Assembly: GCA_022564995.1 (NCBI GenBank)
Contig: JADFKK010000047.1
Location: forward strand, 1 to 34,027
Direction of reading: 5' to 3'
Source: Planctomycetota bacterium
GTDB lineage: Bacteria; Planctomycetota; Planctomycetia; Pirellulales; JADFKK01
DNA length: 34,027 bases
Shown here: positions 16,239-22,971 of the stretch, in pieces
How the letters are laid out: every line of letters starts with the position of its first letter
How positions within the stretch are numbered: the stretch's first letter is position 1
Notes under the pieces: generated by a model
Databases searched by the model: none
What the model saw: the letters and a program-made list of their open reading frames with translations, nothing else
What the model was told of the DNA's origin: nothing
Made by a program: the position numbers and the translations under genes

Positions 16239-16481
16239 ATGACAAGTTTCGACACCGTCTTGGACGCTGCCCAGAATCTGCCGACCGATGATCGCTTGCG
16301 ACTGATCGAAGCGCTTTGGGACTCGGTGCCGCCGGACGTTGACGTGCCTCTCCATGCGGACTGGGGGCCGGAACTGGAGAAACGAGTCGCCGAAATCGAG
16401 AGCGGAGCTTCGACGAGAGTGCCATGGTCCACGATCAGAGACGAGGCTTTAGCGCGGATCGGTCATGGCAACATTCGTTGA
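16239..16481 (+). CDS. Addiction module antitoxin (putative addiction module component family)
   Basis: The 80-residue product MTSFDTVLDAAQNLPTDDRL, continuing IEALWDSVPPDV, fits the short antitoxins that accompany RelE/ParE toxins (PF09720/TIGR02574 type). These have an N-terminal helix with LPxxDRLxLIExLWDS and a variable charged tail that blocks the toxin. The start is set by GAGGAGGAG at 16229-16237. The gene overlaps the next one by 17 nt, as usual for such pairs. Because the partner is frameshifted, this antitoxin now appears to have no functional toxin. Confidence 0.85.
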   Translation: MTSFDTVLDAAQNLPTDDRLRLIEALWDSVPPDVDVPLHADWGPELEKRVAEIESGASTRVPWSTIRDEALARIGHGNIR

Positions 16482-16760
16482 GTTTGATCGCGCCGCGCGC
16501 GAGGAATTCGACGAATCCTTCGATTGGTTGCCAGCCGCAGCCACGGGGCAGCCATAGGGTTCGCCGCGGCTGTCGACGATGCGTTGGATCGGATTGAAGC
16601 CGACCCAGAGCGGTTTCCGCAGATGTTCGCGGGTTGTCAGTACTGTTCCCTCAAACGCTATCCGTATTGCGTCGTCTATTGCCGTTCTGCCCGCGGGCTG
16701 CATGTCGTCGCGATTGCGCATGCAAAGCGTCGTCCAGGTTATTGGCAAGGCCGGCTGTAG
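16465..16760 (+). pseudogene. RelE/ParE toxin with single-base frameshift
   Basis: The frame starts MATFVEFDRAAREEFDESFD and then stops at TAG 16555-16557. The rest of a RelE/ParE toxin continues in another frame: ASRSHGAAIGFAAAVDDALD, then RFPQMFAGCQYCSLKRYPYC, and the tail HAKRRPGYWQGRL to 16760. Restoring one base near 16526 (DWY-ASRS, where TAT has become TT) rejoins a toxin of about 98 residues, the normal size. The intact enzyme would be an mRNA interferase or gyrase poison. The change could be a genuine inactivating deletion or a sequencing error. Confidence 0.85.
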
Positions 16761-16769
16761 TCGGCGCCT

Positions 16770-16835
16770 CTACAAGTGCCTTCCTACGAACCCGTCGGCG
16801 TCTCTGATTTCGGCCGCTGATTTCGGTTTAAGAAG
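16770..16835 (-). pseudogene. C-terminal remnant of the hypothetical protein at 18722
   Basis: Read on the minus strand this encodes AEIRDADGFVGRHL and a stop. It matches the C-terminus of the gene at 18722-19198 (AESDDAAGFVGMYL). Only about 20 codons are left. Its order and strand relative to toxin remnant A repeat the arrangement of the intact copies at 18162-19198. Confidence 0.6.
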
Positions 16836-16941
16836 CGCCCGCGGTCGCTTCGCAACATGATCCAACAAGAAAAGTTCGCCTTTTCTTGCCAGTCCGGTTA
16901 CGGGCTGAGCCTTCTTGCGGTTAGTTGCCCAGCGACAGGAG

Positions 16942-16964
16942 TTCTGACGGTCGCTTTGTCAGAA
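16942..16964 (+). promoter_or_regulatory. Hairpin touching the ribosome site of the desaturase gene
   Basis: TTCTGAC (16942-16948) pairs with GTCAGAA (16958-16964), whose last four bases begin the purine-rich ribosome site AGAAAGGG (16961-16968). The fold could reduce initiation at 16977. Untested. Confidence 0.35.
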
Positions 16965-16976
16965 AGGGCAAATCAG

Positions 16977-17909
16977 ATGAGCCGCGTACATCGCATGTAT
17001 GCTCGGAGCGAAAAAACCAACCCGGTGGACGGCACCGTCGTGTGGAGCCCGCTCAAGTCGATCTGGTATTCGGCGATGGCAACGGTCGGCATCGTCGGCG
17101 GGGCGATGACGTTTTCTTGGGGCGCCGCGATCATCGCCTGCGGACTGACGGTATTCACGATTTGCTTCGGACATACGGTCGGCCTGCATCGCCTGCTGAT
17201 TCACCGCAGCTTCAAATGCCCGCTGTGGCTTGAATACTGCATGGTCAGCGCGGGCGTGCTCGTCGGGATGGGCGGGCCACGAAAGATGCTCTACATGCAC
17301 GATATCCGCGATTGGTCGCAGCGGCATCCAAAGTGCCACGCCTTCTTTATTCATACCAGCCCGATCTGGATGGATTGGTTCTGGAACCTGCATTGCGAGA
17401 TTCGTCTCGACCACCCGCCGGAGCTGCGGCCGGAAAGCCGAGTCACGCGGTCGAAATACTACGCGCTGTTGGACCGCTATTGGATGCTGACGCAATTGCC
17501 CGTGGCGGTGGCGCTGTTTCTGCTCGGTGGAGTCCCTTGGGTCGTGTGGGGAATCTGCGTGCGGGTCACCGTTTCGCTCACCGGGCATTGGCTCGTCGGC
17601 TTCCTGGCCCATAATCACGGCAGGCAAACGTGGCACGTTGGAGGCGCTGCCGTGCAAGGATACAACGTCGTCGGCCTAGGCCTGATCACCATGGGCGAGG
17701 CCTGGCACAACAATCACCACGCCTTTCCGGAATCGGCAAAGCTGGGGCTGAAAACCGGCCAGCCCGACGCCGGCTGGTGGCTGCTCTGCGTTCTACGACG
17801 ACTCGGCTTGGTGTGGGACGTGCGCCTGCCCGAAGATTTACCGGTTCGAGCGGAACTTACTTCGATTGAGGGCGTAGGCGCGGCAGGTGAATGGGCCACC
17901 AGACATTAG
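16977..17909 (+). CDS. Membrane fatty acid desaturase-like protein (acyl-CoA desaturase family)
   Basis: The 310-residue protein has membrane helices near residues 30-65, 85-100 and 170-215. It has the first histidine box HTVGLH (66-71) with HRSF (76-79), and the third box HNNHH (244-248) in GEAWHNNHHAFPES. These are typical of acyl-CoA/acyl-lipid delta-9-type desaturases, which use a di-iron centre to insert double bases into acyl chains of membrane lipids. The second box (normally HxxHH) is replaced by MHDIRDWSQRHP (107-118). The ATG at 16977 is preferred over 16857 because AGAAAGGG precedes it and the earlier stretch overlaps decayed repeat DNA. Substrate and double-bond position are unknown. 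Confidence 0.85.
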   Translation: MSRVHRMYARSEKTNPVDGTVVWSPLKSIWYSAMATVGIVGGAMTFSWGAAIIACGLTVFTICFGHTVGLHRLLIHRSFKCPLWLEYCMVSAGVLVGMGGPRKMLYMHDIRDWSQRHPKCHAFFIHTSPIWMDWFWNLHCEIRLDHPPELRPESRVTRSKYYALLDRYWMLTQLPVAVALFLLGGVPWVVWGICVRVTVSLTGHWLVGFLAHNHGRQTWHVGGAAVQGYNVVGLGLITMGEAWHNNHHAFPESAKLGLKTGQPDAGWWLLCVLRRLGLVWDVRLPEDLPVRAELTSIEGVGAAGEWATRH

Positions 17910-17933
17910 CGTCAATCAGCGTCGATTAGCGGT
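17905..17933. repeat. Copy of the ATTAGCGTC 29-nt repeat
   Basis: It matches the right arm at 1667-1695 (reverse complement) at 27 of 29 positions. It overlaps the stop of the desaturase gene. Confidence 0.75.
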
Positions 17934-18161
17934 CCGTCTACTCGGCCATCGCTACGTTGTGTCTTGCCTCAGTTGGGCGTGAGCTTTGTCGTAAGTGAAC
18001 GGTTACGAATGACGAATAATAAAGGGAGCCGATATTTCGCGTGTCACAACCCAGTGCGCCAGGTATTCATTATTCATCATTGGTCACTCGTCATTCGTCA
18101 TTGGTCATCTAACGTCACGATTCATGGTGACGCTGCCCAGCTAAAACACCGCTCGGACACT
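17934..18161. repeat. Low-complexity ATTCATTATTCATCATTGGT region
   Basis: Positions 18065-18113 are made of degenerate TCATTGGTCAY/TCATTCG units, with a reverse-complement version around 18005-18026 (ACGAATGACGAATAATAA). It is another intergenic repeat family, with no gene. Confidence 0.5.
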
Positions 18162-18398
18162 TCATCTGACGTCGTCGGGAGTGAGGCCGTCTTGGGCCAG
18201 ATGGCGAACGGTGTAGACAAGCACCCTTTCCCCCTCAATAGAAAATACGGCCCGGTGCGTGGGCTTGCTGCCGATACCGAAAACAAGTTGGCGAACTGGG
18301 AACGGGAAAAGCTCGTTTTCGCGGACGAGGGCGTGCCGCTGGGGATTGGACACCAGTGTGTCGATTGCGGCCGTGAATTCATCGAGCCATCGAAGCGG
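18162..18398 (-). pseudogene. RelE/ParE-type toxin remnant, copy B (lacks N-terminus)
   Basis: The minus-strand frame between a TGA at 18399-18401 and the stop at 18162 encodes 78 residues: RWLDEFTAAIDTLVSNPQRH, ALVRENELFPFPVRQLVFGI, and HRAVFSIEGERVLVYTVRH then LAQDGL. This is the centre and C-terminus of a RelE/ParE toxin, with the usual RAVFxI and VYTVRH strands. About 25-35 N-terminal residues are missing and there is no plausible start; the only ATG at the junction (18383) is in another frame. It follows an apparently intact antitoxin frame directly, as a toxin would. A functional toxin is unlikely unless a frameshift or error has hidden the true start. Confidence 0.7.
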
Positions 18399-18621
18399 TC
18401 AAATCCCGGCGAATGTCGGCGATGACGTCGGCGGCTGGTCGTCCACCTCCGGCGGCGAACTCGGCTTGGCCTTCGTTTACGGCGTCGACGACTTCCGCGG
18501 TCTCGCGAGAAGTTGCCCACTTGGCGGCGATCTGCGGAATTGTAACGTCAGCACGACCGTCGGCCGCTTCACGACGAAGGAAGTTCGTAAAGGCTTGAAT
18601 GTCGGATTCGGTGACAGCCAT
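18379..18621 (-). CDS. Small protein next to toxin remnant, probable antitoxin
   Basis: The 80-residue product MAVTESDIQAFTNFLRREAA continues with IPQIAAKWATSRETAEVVDA, and ends in a glycine-rich linker and DVIADIRRDL. Size, charge and position directly before a RelE/ParE remnant suggest an antitoxin, with the IADIRRDL end acting as a toxin-binding helix. I cannot assign it to a named family. GGAG lies at 18629-18632 region upstream of the ATG at 18621. The last codons overlap the toxin frame, consistent with a TA pair. Confidence 0.6.
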   Translation of the reverse strand: MAVTESDIQAFTNFLRREAADGRADVTIPQIAAKWATSRETAEVVDAVNEGQAEFAAGGGRPAADVIADIRRDLTASMAR

Positions 18622-18721
18622 CGTCTTATTCTCCGAGAAGTTAGCGCAGAGCACAAGGATATCACGCGGAGGGGGAGCCGGTCAAGAAAAGGCCAGTATT
18701 GGCTTTCCGCAAGAAGCACTC

Positions 18722-19198
18722 CTACAAATACATTCCCACAAACCCGGCGGCGTCGTCACTTTCGGCGCGGATTTTTTCGATACGCTCGGCGGTTTTGGCG
18801 AGGTCGCCGGCTGCGATGTAGCGGTTGAATTCGACGGCGACGGCCTGCTGCACGGTTTCGCGAAACCATTGGACCACCGGCTCGGTGAGCCAGTCGCAGG
18901 TTTCGTTTTTCAGTTCGATCTGTAGATCGCACCGCTCGGCCCGGCGGTCATCGGCGTCGGTCAGCACGGTGCCCTCGAAGCCGAGCTGGATCATGCCCAC
19001 CGCGTCGTCGTTGGTGAGCCGGTAGCTGCACAGGGCGTTGTAAAGATAGTAGGAGTTATGCGAACCGTGCTTTTCGAGCGCCGCGGTGATCCGCTCACAG
19101 CGCTGACGATACTTGGGCGAGGCGTCGAGCGGAACCTCGAGCCGACCGACCGAACGAAGCGGCAAACAATCGAACGAGATTTCAACGCTGCTGGACAC
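18722..19198 (-). CDS. Hypothetical protein, 158 residues
   Basis: From a GTG at 19198 the product begins VSSSVEISFDCLPLRSVGRL. It continues with KYRQRCERITAALEKHGSHN, YYLYNALCSYRLTNDDAVGM, IQLGFEGTVLTDADDR, and a helical C-terminal third rich in A, E and R. It has no signal peptide or membrane segment, so is probably cytoplasmic. A GTG at 19228 would add ten residues, but it lies inside an inserted repeat, so 19198 is preferred. I do not recognise the family. A 20-codon remnant of its 3' end is repeated at 16770-16835. Confidence 0.7.
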   Translation of the reverse strand: MSSSVEISFDCLPLRSVGRLEVPLDASPKYRQRCERITAALEKHGSHNSYYLYNALCSYRLTNDDAVGMIQLGFEGTVLTDADDRRAERCDLQIELKNETCDWLTEPVVQWFRETVQQAVAVEFNRYIAAGDLAKTAERIEKIRAESDDAAGFVGMYL

Positions 19199-19221
19199 GG
19201 TAGGGGGATCTTGAGCGAATC

Positions 19222-19270
19222 GTGGCACCGGCGTCCCGCCGGTGATACACAGGCGGGACGCCTATGCCAC
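19222..19270. repeat. Second copy of the GTGGCACCGGCGTC inverted repeat
   Basis: Arms 19222-19244 and 19248-19270 match at 20 of 23. It is a diverged copy of the structure at 2727-2778. Confidence 0.8.
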
Positions 19271-19337
19271 AGGCCCCGCACGGCAGGTGGAACCTACTGT
19301 GGCCATTGTAGCGCGCCGAGACGAAACGACAAGCCGG

Positions 19338-21470
19338 TTACTTTATTACCTCGGGCTGCTTCTTGGCGGCGGTCTTTTTCGGGCTTTGATCCCAGGCCAA
19401 ACTTAGCCAGCCGTTTTCGCTCGTCAGATTGGCCAGCACCAGCTTGCCGGCGCTCTCCCAGCGGCCGGGCAGCGCGATTCCCTCGGAGACGAACTCCGCC
19501 TCCAGCATCTGGCCGAAGCGACGATTGAGCACCTTGCGCTGTGCGATCTGCTTGAAGCCCAGCTTGGTCTTGCCCTTGATGAAACCGGGCGGCAGAATGA
19601 TCAGGTCGCCCACGCGCGTCGCTTTCATGCCCGAGGCGGTCTTTTCCAGCTTGTAGGTGGCGGTGACGTTCATCGCGCCGTACTCGCTGTCGCCCGACGT
19701 GTAGTTGCGGCCTCGTATGGTGACCGAAAAGCCGCCGTCGGAGAAGGAAAACGTGATCGGATGCTCCTTGGCGAACGTGATCGACCAGGGATCTTCATCG
19801 GGATTGTCGGCGAACCGCTCGGGCAGAGCCCCCAAAAATTCGGTCAGATCCTTTCGTACTTGGGCGTCGTCAACCTTCTTGCCGGCCAGCGTCGAGGCCA
19901 GCAGGTTGTTGAGCATCGTCTCGTGCAGACGGATCTTGAGGGCGTGTTTTCCGGGGATCTTCGGCGGCGCGGTCGGCGCGGCCAGTTGTCCCTTGGCGGC
20001 CTGCTCGGCAACGATCCGCAGCGCGGCGCCGGTCGTGCTGAATTTCAGCAACCGCGGAAAGCTCCCGGCCTTGACGAGCGGATCGCGGAACTTCTTTTGA
20101 AATTTCTCGTTGGCCTTGCCCAACATTTCGGCCACCCGGGCGTCCATCCGCTCGGCGATCATCACCTCGGCTTTGCGGGCGGCGATGTATTCGGCCTGGC
20201 CCTGGCTCTCGGCGATGCGTTTTTCGGCGATCCGCGTGGCGATGCGGCCGCCATCGATGCCGGTCACGTCGGATTCGATCACGGCGTGGGCCACGGTCGG
20301 TAGCAGTTCGATGCCTTGGTCGGAGATGACCAGCTTCTTGGTCGCGGTGAATTCGGCGTAGCTGTTGGTGTAAATCGTTACTGGGCCGTTGTAACCGACA
20401 TTTTCCGTTTCGGAGATTCCCTTGAGCACGATCATGAGAATGGCTTTGTTCCCGCTGGGCACCAGCTTCAAATCGATGGTGCCCGTGATCACGCCGCTGC
20501 CGATGATGTCGGTGCCCAAGATCACCTGATCGACCTCGATTTCCTCCGCGATCTTGTCCCGCACGCCAATGGCAATCAATTCGAGATCGGCCTCAATGAA
20601 CAGGTTGAGTCGAGAATGGTATTTACGCACGGCGGTCACCAACTCGGGGGCTTGCTGGTTTTCTTCGAGCCAGCCGACCGCCAGACCAACCGCGCTGCGA
20701 GTCGCCTCGGTCGGTTTTTCGCCGTGGATTTTCAAAGCGGCCGAAAGTTGATCGAGCACCGCTTCGTATTTTGCCTTTAGTGCCGCGGCGTCGGGAGTCT
20801 TGGTGGCGGCGACGTATTGCTCAAGCCCGCTGCGAACGTCGGCGAATTTGGTCAGCTCCAGCCCGGCATGTTTGGCCGAGAGCTTCTTGATGTATGGCTC
20901 AAGTGAGTCGGCGGTCATGCCGTCCTTCTTGGCCAGTTCTTTCTGCAAGTTCTCGAATTTGATGTACTTCTTCCAGCCGGCGCCGTTCTTGCCGCCGCGA
21001 GAAAGATAGTCGTCTAAGCGATCGACCGCGGAGCGCAACTGCTTGCCGGCCTGCTTTAGATCGTCTTTGGCCGGCGCGGAAAACTGGCCCTTGGCTGCTA
21101 ATGCCGCTTGAGGCAGTTCGTCGAGCGCGGGCAACGACAAATCGGCGATCCACGCGGCCAGGGCTTCGCGCACCCGCACGAAACGACGATCGTCGAGCCC
21201 AGCGGCGTCGCTACTATATTGAAGCAGAACTTTTTCAAGCACCTGGCGGTCGGCCGCCTCGCCCTTGGTTATCTGCTCGCGCAGCGACGGGCTGTTGAGA
21301 TACTTGCTCCAACCCTTGCCGGTCTCGCCCTGACCGAGCCAGGCATCGAGCACGTCGGCGGCAGCGGTCACCTCAACGGTCCGTTCATTGGCGCCGACGG
21401 AGCGCAGTTGAGCAAAAGGCGCGAGTAGCAAGGCCGCGACGAGGGCAGATCGGATGAGAAAATGGGACAT
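19338..21470 (-). CDS. Large exported hypothetical protein with internal duplication
   Basis: The 710-residue product has a signal peptide (about residues 1-28, ending VGA). Its N-terminal part contains two related helical units: DVLDAWLGQGETGKGWSKYL at about 39-58 and RLDDYLSRGGKNGAGWKKYI about 110 residues later, each followed by a Leu-rich helix and a VR(E/S)(A/G)L end. The middle (LFIEADLELIAIGVRDKIAE through VTIYTNSYAEF) and C-terminal parts (ITFSFSDGGFSVTIRGRNY, DLIILPPGFIKGKTKLG) look like beta-rich domains. An intervening stretch with IAEKRIAESQGQAEYIAARK and MIAERMDARVAEML is strongly helical. I know no function. AAAGGAA lies just before the ATG. Confidence 0.8.
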   Translation of the reverse strand: MSHFLIRSALVAALLLAPFAQLRSVGANERTVEVTAAADVLDAWLGQGETGKGWSKYLNSPSLREQITKGEAADRQVLEKVLLQYSSDAAGLDDRRFVRVREALAAWIADLSLPALDELPQAALAAKGQFSAPAKDDLKQAGKQLRSAVDRLDDYLSRGGKNGAGWKKYIKFENLQKELAKKDGMTADSLEPYIKKLSAKHAGLELTKFADVRSGLEQYVAATKTPDAAALKAKYEAVLDQLSAALKIHGEKPTEATRSAVGLAVGWLEENQQAPELVTAVRKYHSRLNLFIEADLELIAIGVRDKIAEEIEVDQVILGTDIIGSGVITGTIDLKLVPSGNKAILMIVLKGISETENVGYNGPVTIYTNSYAEFTATKKLVISDQGIELLPTVAHAVIESDVTGIDGGRIATRIAEKRIAESQGQAEYIAARKAEVMIAERMDARVAEMLGKANEKFQKKFRDPLVKAGSFPRLLKFSTTGAALRIVAEQAAKGQLAAPTAPPKIPGKHALKIRLHETMLNNLLASTLAGKKVDDAQVRKDLTEFLGALPERFADNPDEDPWSITFAKEHPITFSFSDGGFSVTIRGRNYTSGDSEYGAMNVTATYKLEKTASGMKATRVGDLIILPPGFIKGKTKLGFKQIAQRKVLNRRFGQMLEAEFVSEGIALPGRWESAGKLVLANLTSENGWLSLAWDQSPKKTAAKKQPEVIK

Positions 21471-21717
21471 CCAGGCGTTCCTTTGACAGAAAAGAGGTAG
21501 TTGGCAGCCGCGCTGGTGATACCAGATATCGCGGCGACGACCTACGCCAGTCAGCCGTTTTTCGGGACAAAACTGGGGAAATAGCCATAAGACTCCATGT
21601 TATCCAAGTTCCTGTATTTTATCCATTCATCTCAGTCCTCCCATAATTTCTTTGTGGAAAAAGATGCTTGTTTAATTCATATTTTTCATATAACCCAATC
21701 TTCCCAATCGCGCTATC

Positions 21718-21745
21718 TTGAAGTTCGCGGCGATTGCTCTACGAT
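21718..21745 (+). promoter_or_regulatory. Candidate promoter for the gene at 21838
   Basis: TTGAAG (21718-21723) and TACGAT (21740-21745) are 16 nt apart, directly after the AT-rich tract that could serve as an UP-like element. Confidence 0.4.
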
Positions 21746-21819
21746 GATGGGCCACCACGCCGCCGCCTCTCGATGGGCGGCATCGCACGCCCGCCCTTCA
21801 ACCGCCCACCTTTCAAACA

Positions 21820-21834
21820 CGAAGAGGAGCTTCG
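21820..21834 (+). promoter_or_regulatory. Ribosome site presented in a hairpin loop
   Basis: CGAAG-AGGAG-CTTCG: a 5-bp stem displays AGGAG in the loop, ending 3 nt before the ATG at 21838. The spacing from AGGAG to ATG is 8 nt. Confidence 0.5.
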
Positions 21835-21837
21835 TCC

Positions 21838-22725
21838 ATGCCCAAGCTATGTTATCCCGGTCGTAGGGGCGCGCTAGTCGCCGCGCTGATGATTGCGTTT
21901 TTCGCCACCGATGGCGCCAACCATGCCGCCGCCGGCCCACGCTGGCATCGCGATTATTACGAGGCGGTAACCGCCGCGAAGAAGCAGAAAAAGATGCTGC
22001 TGATATTCGCCCGCGCCACGGGCAACAGCGCCTCGCGCGATGCGTTCCGCAGCAAGACGCTACGGGCGCCGACGGTCGCCAAATCATTGCGACGGTTCGT
22101 GCTTGCGGAGTTGCCGCTGGACGTGCGGATCAAGAGTGAGAATCGGCAGATCGCGCTGTTCGAGGACGATTCGTTCGAGCCGCTCGAAGGACGACAGGGA
22201 TTGGTGATCATCGACTACGCGCACGGCGATTTGCCGCAATTTGGTTGCGTCGTTAGTGCCATTCCGTTTCCTCTGAAGGGCGCGTTGGATGAACGAACTA
22301 CGTCGATTATTCTGAATCTTCCGCCGGGCACGATCACTCAGCGAACGCTGATCTACGCCGTGCGAATCCACGACGAGAAGCCTGCCAGCACCAGCGGCGA
22401 GTTGCATGTTGTGCTAAGCACGGCCGTCGAGAAACACTCGCAGCACCAAGCCGATATCGAGTCGCAAGGTCATCACAATTGGGGGACGAGATTTCACCGC
22501 ATCAGCGTCAGGCTGCCAATGGGCATGAGTACCACCGAAATCTGCGCCGAAAGCTGGCCGAATCAGGGGCTGGTCGCCGCGGCGATCGACTGCGTTCGCA
22601 GTTGGCGGCAATCGTCCGGACATTGGGGAGCCGTTTCCGGCCGACACACGCTGTATGCCTATGACATGAAGCAGGGTTCCAACGGCGTCTGGTATGCGAC
22701 CGGCATCTTCGCTAACCGGCGGTGA
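21838..22725 (+). CDS. Exported protein, possible thioredoxin-fold N-terminus
   Basis: The 295-residue product has a signal peptide (about residues 1-31). Residues 38-110 (YYEAVTAAKKQKKMLLIFAR, then FVLAELPLDV) resemble the thioredoxin-like domains of planctomycete proteins, but no CxxC is present, so redox activity is unlikely. The C-terminal part (CVRSWRQSSGHWGAVSGRHT, GSNGVWYATGIFANR) recalls the end of CAP/SCP-like domains, in which a conserved W-x-x-S-x-G-H and G-x-WYxTxIF occur. Both domain calls are tentative. It probably acts outside the cytoplasm. The start is set by AGGAG at 21825-21829. Confidence 0.7.
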   Translation: MPKLCYPGRRGALVAALMIAFFATDGANHAAAGPRWHRDYYEAVTAAKKQKKMLLIFARATGNSASRDAFRSKTLRAPTVAKSLRRFVLAELPLDVRIKSENRQIALFEDDSFEPLEGRQGLVIIDYAHGDLPQFGCVVSAIPFPLKGALDERTTSIILNLPPGTITQRTLIYAVRIHDEKPASTSGELHVVLSTAVEKHSQHQADIESQGHHNWGTRFHRISVRLPMGMSTTEICAESWPNQGLVAAAIDCVRSWRQSSGHWGAVSGRHTLYAYDMKQGSNGVWYATGIFANRR

Positions 22726-22785
22726 TGATGCCCTCGTCCGGCCTGCCGCTCGCGCCGCTCGTAACGATTGTGTGGCCGTGTTTTC

Positions 22786-22830
22786 TTTTGGCAACGTGAA
22801 ATGTTCAGAAAAGTACCCATGTTGCCAAAA
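22786..22830. repeat. Inverted repeat TTTTGGCAAC / GTTGCCAAAA
   Basis: Perfect 10-bp arms (22786-22795 and 22821-22830) surround a 25-nt loop, about 60 nt after the preceding stop. It may end transcription, although there is no T-run on the plus strand. Confidence 0.6.
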
Positions 22831-22884
22831 CGCATGGTACGTTCTAGATAGCCGTAGCCAGGAATCTTTCGTTTTACTAGCAGC

Positions 22885-22953
22885 GTAGGGTGCATCCCGA
22901 TGCACCGAACGACATTGGGTGACATGCAAATGGTGCATCGGGATGCACCCTAC
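22885..22953. repeat. Perfect 22-bp inverted repeat (GTAGGGTGCATCCCGATGCA)
   Basis: Arms 22885-22906 and 22932-22953 are perfect complements with a 25-nt loop. Each arm contains the palindrome GGTGCATCCCGATGCACC. It ends 18 nt before the start of the lipoprotein gene, so it would be in its leader or block read-in from upstream. Confidence 0.85.
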
Positions 22954-22971
22954 ATAGCCCGGACGACAAGG

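Larger units (their letters stand above)
21471..21837. other. Divergent intergenic region with AT-rich tract
   Basis: This separates two divergently transcribed exported-protein genes. Positions 21600-21715 are strikingly AT-rich (about one third GC by eye) in an otherwise GC-rich window. It has no convincing gene. Confidence 0.5.
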
